A stretch of DNA of 6,173 nucleotides, from positions 1 to 6,173 of the forward strand of contig JAHJDK010000258.1 in the NCBI GenBank assembly GCA_018812505.1, read 5' to 3'. Under the pieces are notes generated by a model. The model was not told the origin of the DNA and ran no database searches. It worked only from the letters and a program-made list of their open reading frames with translations. Each line of letters opens with the position of its first letter. Within the stretch, counting starts at the first letter, position 1. Source of the DNA: Nanobdellota archaeon. GTDB taxonomy: Archaea; Nanobdellota; Nanobdellia; Woesearchaeales; GCA-2686295. Positions 4,565 to 6,173 of the stretch are shown here, piece after piece. The position numbers were made by a program, and so were the translations under genes.

Positions 4565-4578
4565 AAATTTATTAATTA
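4565..4578 (+). promoter_or_regulatory. Candidate TATA box for the Nudix gene
   Basis: An A/T-rich element (AATTTATTAATTA) is centred about 27 bases before the ATG at 4598. Transcription would begin at or next to the start codon, consistent with a leaderless message and the absence of a ribosome binding site. The surroundings are very AT-rich, so certainty is limited. Confidence 0.35.
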
Positions 4579-4597
4579 GAGCACTTAAAAAACTTTA

Positions 4598-5044
4598 ATG
4601 CAAACAATAGTTGTAAGTTGTATCATATTCAGAAAAAAACTGAAAACATATGAATTTCTACTTTTAAAAAGGACTCCTCAAAAAGGAAGCTTTTGGCAGC
4701 CACCAGGAGGAGTTTATGAGAAAAAAGACAAATCAAAATTAGAAGGTGTTTACAGAGAAGTTTTTGAAGAAACAGGAATCAAAAAAGAAGATTTTATAAG
4801 AGTATTAGAAAATATTCATCAATTTACATTTGATAAACATCACATAACAAACGAGCCAATCAACCCAATTAAAGAATTTGTCCACGCGTTTCAAGTAAAG
4901 AAAAATGTTAAGATAAACATAAACAAAAATAAAAGTAAAGAACATGAAAATTATAAATGGGTTTCATTTGAACAAGCACTAAAAATGCTTAAATGGCAAA
5001 ATAATATTGACTCATTTAACAAATTAAGAAAAACTATTTTCTAA
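4598..5044 (+). CDS. Nudix hydrolase (nucleoside/pterin triphosphate pyrophosphatase-like)
   Basis: This 148-aa cytoplasmic hydrolase would cleave a nucleoside diphosphate linked to another group. The Nudix box is at about residues 37-61: GGVYE..., then REVFEETGI (53-61) with metal-binding E54, E57 and E58. Compared with the classical GX5EX7REUXEEXGU it carries about two extra residues between GG and the RE motif, and the first glutamate place is lysine. The essential REXXEE core is intact. FLLLKRTPQKGSFWQPPGG (20-38) resembles dihydroneopterin-triphosphate or dATP pyrophosphatases of the NudB type, but the substrate cannot be fixed from this. The C-terminal part is Lys/Asn-rich (KKNVKININKNKSKEHENYK), unlike the neighbouring housekeeping genes. 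It stands alone on the plus strand, and its last 11 bases overlap the end of the convergent lgt gene. The start is supported by the TATA spacing. Confidence 0.88.
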   Translation: MQTIVVSCIIFRKKLKTYEFLLLKRTPQKGSFWQPPGGVYEKKDKSKLEGVYREVFEETGIKKEDFIRVLENIHQFTFDKHHITNEPINPIKEFVHAFQVKKNVKININKNKSKEHENYKWVSFEQALKMLKWQNNIDSFNKLRKTIF

Positions 5045-5786
5045 GTTTATACAAATAAACTATTGCTACAACAACCATTACCAAACTTAAGAATTGCCCC
5101 ATGCTAACACCTAACAACTGAGTTTCTTCCCTCCAAAAATCCGTTATAAACCTTCCAAAACCATAAAGCAATATAAAACTCCAAAAAACAACTCCCTTTT
5201 TCAGCTTTTTAACATTCTTCATAGAAAACAGTATTCCAAAAACAAACAAGTTTTTCAAAGCCTCATACAACTGAGAAGGATGCCTGCAACCCTCAACACC
5301 AGGAAACTTTACACACCAAGAAACATTTGTCAAAGTTCCCCAAAGCTCTCCATTGATAAAATTAGCAATCCTGCCAAGGAACAAAGTGAAAGCGAAAGGC
5401 AAAACCAATATATCAGCCAAGTCATAAAAAGCAACATTGTGCTTTCTCCTGAAAACAAAGTAAGCGACAATAACACCTATCAACCCTCCATGAAAAGACA
5501 TCCCTCCATGCCATAGAAAAAACACTTCAAAAGGATTAGTCCATAGAACTGCAGGATTATAAAAAACAAAATACAACAATCTGGCACCGATAATGCTTCC
5601 AAGCATCAAGTAAACCATGAAATCCTCAACCACCTGCTTGGTCAAACCCTTTACCTTTTTATCCTTAGCAACTCTTAAAAGCAAGAAGTAAGCCAGCAAG
5701 AACCCAAAGATGTAAACTAAACTATAATATCTAATCTCAAAAAAACCAATCTTCAAAAGAACAGGATTAATATTATGAACAAACAT
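5034..5786 (-). CDS. lgt: Prolipoprotein diacylglyceryl transferase
   Basis: This integral membrane enzyme attaches a diacylglyceryl group from phospholipid to the lipobox cysteine of prolipoproteins, the first step of bacterial lipoprotein maturation. It is 250 aa from the ATG at 5786, within the family range, with about seven hydrophobic segments. Numbered from that ATG, the hallmarks are HGGMSFHGGLIG (H99), GRIANFINGELWG (R139, N142, G150), RHPSQLYE and YGFGRFITDFWRE (R212). They line up with E. coli H103, R143, N146, G154 and R239, so an active enzyme is likely. A TTG two codons upstream is a weaker start, since a TATA-like TTATAATTA (5807-5815) sits about 25 bases before the ATG, suggesting a leaderless message. 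Lgt is rare in archaea, whose lipids are ether-linked, so the lipid donor is an open question. The 3' end overlaps the convergent Nudix gene by 11 bases. Confidence 0.95.
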   Translation of the reverse strand: MFVHNINPVLLKIGFFEIRYYSLVYIFGFLLAYFLLLRVAKDKKVKGLTKQVVEDFMVYLMLGSIIGARLLYFVFYNPAVLWTNPFEVFFLWHGGMSFHGGLIGVIVAYFVFRRKHNVAFYDLADILVLPFAFTLFLGRIANFINGELWGTLTNVSWCVKFPGVEGCRHPSQLYEALKNLFVFGILFSMKNVKKLKKGVVFWSFILLYGFGRFITDFWREETQLLGVSMGQFLSLVMVVVAIVYLYKLRK

Positions 5787-5806
5787 AAACAACAGTTGTT
5801 AAGAAG

Positions 5807-5815
5807 TAATTATAA
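5807..5815 (-). promoter_or_regulatory. Candidate TATA box for lgt
   Basis: The minus strand reads TTATAATTA, centred about 25 bases before the ATG at 5786. This points to transcription starting at the start codon. No ribosome binding site is visible. Confidence 0.4.
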
Positions 5816-5821
5816 CTTTTT

Positions 5822-5896
5822 CTATTTCTTAAGGCTGAAATAATCATAAACAGCAGCAATTATGAAAACAACCTGCAAAATTATGAATATAACAAT
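5822..5896 (-). pseudogene. Possible micro-membrane-protein or remnant without a normal start codon
   Basis: Between the thioredoxin and lgt genes one minus-strand frame reads IVIFIILQVVFIIAAVYDYF then SLKK and a stop. It looks like a single membrane helix with a short positive C-terminal tail. A stop codon directly precedes it, and the frame contains no ATG, GTG or TTG, so it would need an ATT start. It may be a rare-start microprotein, a decayed gene end, or chance in AT-rich DNA. Confidence 0.2.
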
Positions 5897-5902
5897 TCAA
5901 AT

Positions 5903-5938
5903 AAAAAGTTTTCTAAAAAAAATACTATTTGAAAACTT
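5903..5938 (-). terminator. Oligo-T terminator of the thioredoxin gene
   Basis: On the minus strand a run of eight T (5915-5922) begins 2 bases after the stop codon, and five more T follow (5903-5907). AAGTTTTC (5906-5913) and GAAAACTT (5931-5938) can pair as an 8-bp stem around the stop codon. Oligo-T runs are sufficient to end transcription in many archaea. Confidence 0.5.
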
Positions 5939-6173
5939 CTTCAATCTTTAACTTCAAAGAATCCTTAGGCAAAGCACCAACAAACCTGTCAATCTCTCCT
6001 CCATCACGCAAGAAAACAACAGTTGGAATACTCCTAACACCAAATTTTCCAGCCAACTCCTGACTCTCATCAACATTGATCTTTGCAAACTTGAAATCAG
6101 ACATCTCCTCACTCAAAGATTCAAACACAGGACCAAGCATCCTGCAAGGACCACACCATTCAGCCCAAAAATC
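5925..6173 (-). CDS. trxA: Thioredoxin, 5' end cut by window edge
   Basis: This is a cytoplasmic thiol-disulfide oxidoreductase. The open frame continues to the right edge, giving 82 residues that begin DFWAEWCGPCR, the thioredoxin active site (cysteines at 7 and 10 of the visible part). The cis-proline motif GVRSIPTVVF is 43 residues after the first cysteine, close to the 44 of E. coli thioredoxin, and KINVDES precedes it as in the family. About 25 N-terminal residues lie outside the window. The methionine at 6138-6140 (MLGPVF) is internal, just after the WCGPC motif, and is not the start. A T-rich terminator follows directly. The same-strand lgt lies 138 bases downstream with its own promoter candidate, so the two are probably separate units. 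The single-domain length fits thioredoxin better than a larger disulfide isomerase, though an N-terminal extension cannot be excluded. Confidence 0.93.
   Translation of the reverse strand, partial: DFWAEWCGPCRMLGPVFESLSEEMSDFKFAKINVDESQELAGKFGVRSIPTVVFLRDGGEIDRFVGALPKDSLKLKIEEVFK

Noticed and set aside
5280..5516. Plus-strand open frame of 78 codons
   Set aside because: It is antisense to the most conserved part of lgt.
6138..6140. ATG here as the start of the thioredoxin gene
   Set aside because: The frame continues upstream through the WCGPC active site to the window edge, so this methionine is internal.

Overview
The window looks like part of an AT-rich archaeal chromosome, most likely from a small-genome DPANN-type lineage (Woesearchaeota/Pacearchaeota-like). 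This lineage is an inference from gene content, not a database match. The main pointers are a short archaeal-type triosephosphate isomerase (221 aa), an archaeal-style endonuclease IV, two proteins with archaeal type IV pilin (class III) N-termini, TATA-like boxes about 25 bases before several starts (some apparently leaderless), and GAGGTG-type ribosome binding sites in front of others. A bacterial-type lipoprotein diacylglyceryl transferase (Lgt) is the unexpected member.

Layout from left to right. Positions 1-676 (minus) hold most of an endonuclease IV gene that runs off the left edge. Positions 677-981 hold no gene but are crowded with inverted repeats: a four-way cloverleaf-like fold (749-876) followed by two more hairpins (883-927), with a candidate leftward promoter at 947-954. 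Positions 982-1937 (minus) are a two-gene operon, an HTH-nucleotidyltransferase followed by a HEPN protein. It resembles a type VII (MntA/HepT) toxin-antitoxin pair, and a palindromic operator candidate lies at its presumed transcription start. Positions 2169-3486 (plus) carry a pilin-like cassette: pilin-like protein 1, a small two-helix membrane protein and pilin-like protein 2. The second pilin-like frame appears to be shifted at an A7 run and reads 53 bases into the opposing tpiA gene. One extra A would make it stop right at the tpiA stop.

Positions 3434-4483 (minus) carry a small zinc-binding protein followed by tpiA. Positions 4598-5044 (plus) encode a Nudix hydrolase whose end overlaps the end of the convergent lgt (5034-5786, minus). 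On the far right (5925-6173, minus) is the C-terminal part of a thioredoxin, followed by an oligo-T terminator.

The genes are a mix of housekeeping (DNA repair, glycolysis, redox, nucleotide clean-up), cell-surface functions (pilin-like proteins, Lgt) and an accessory stress or defence module (MNT-HEPN). The most interesting items are the cloverleaf/hairpin locus next to the MNT-HEPN operon, the apparent homopolymer frameshift in pilin-like protein 2, and Lgt in an archaeal context.
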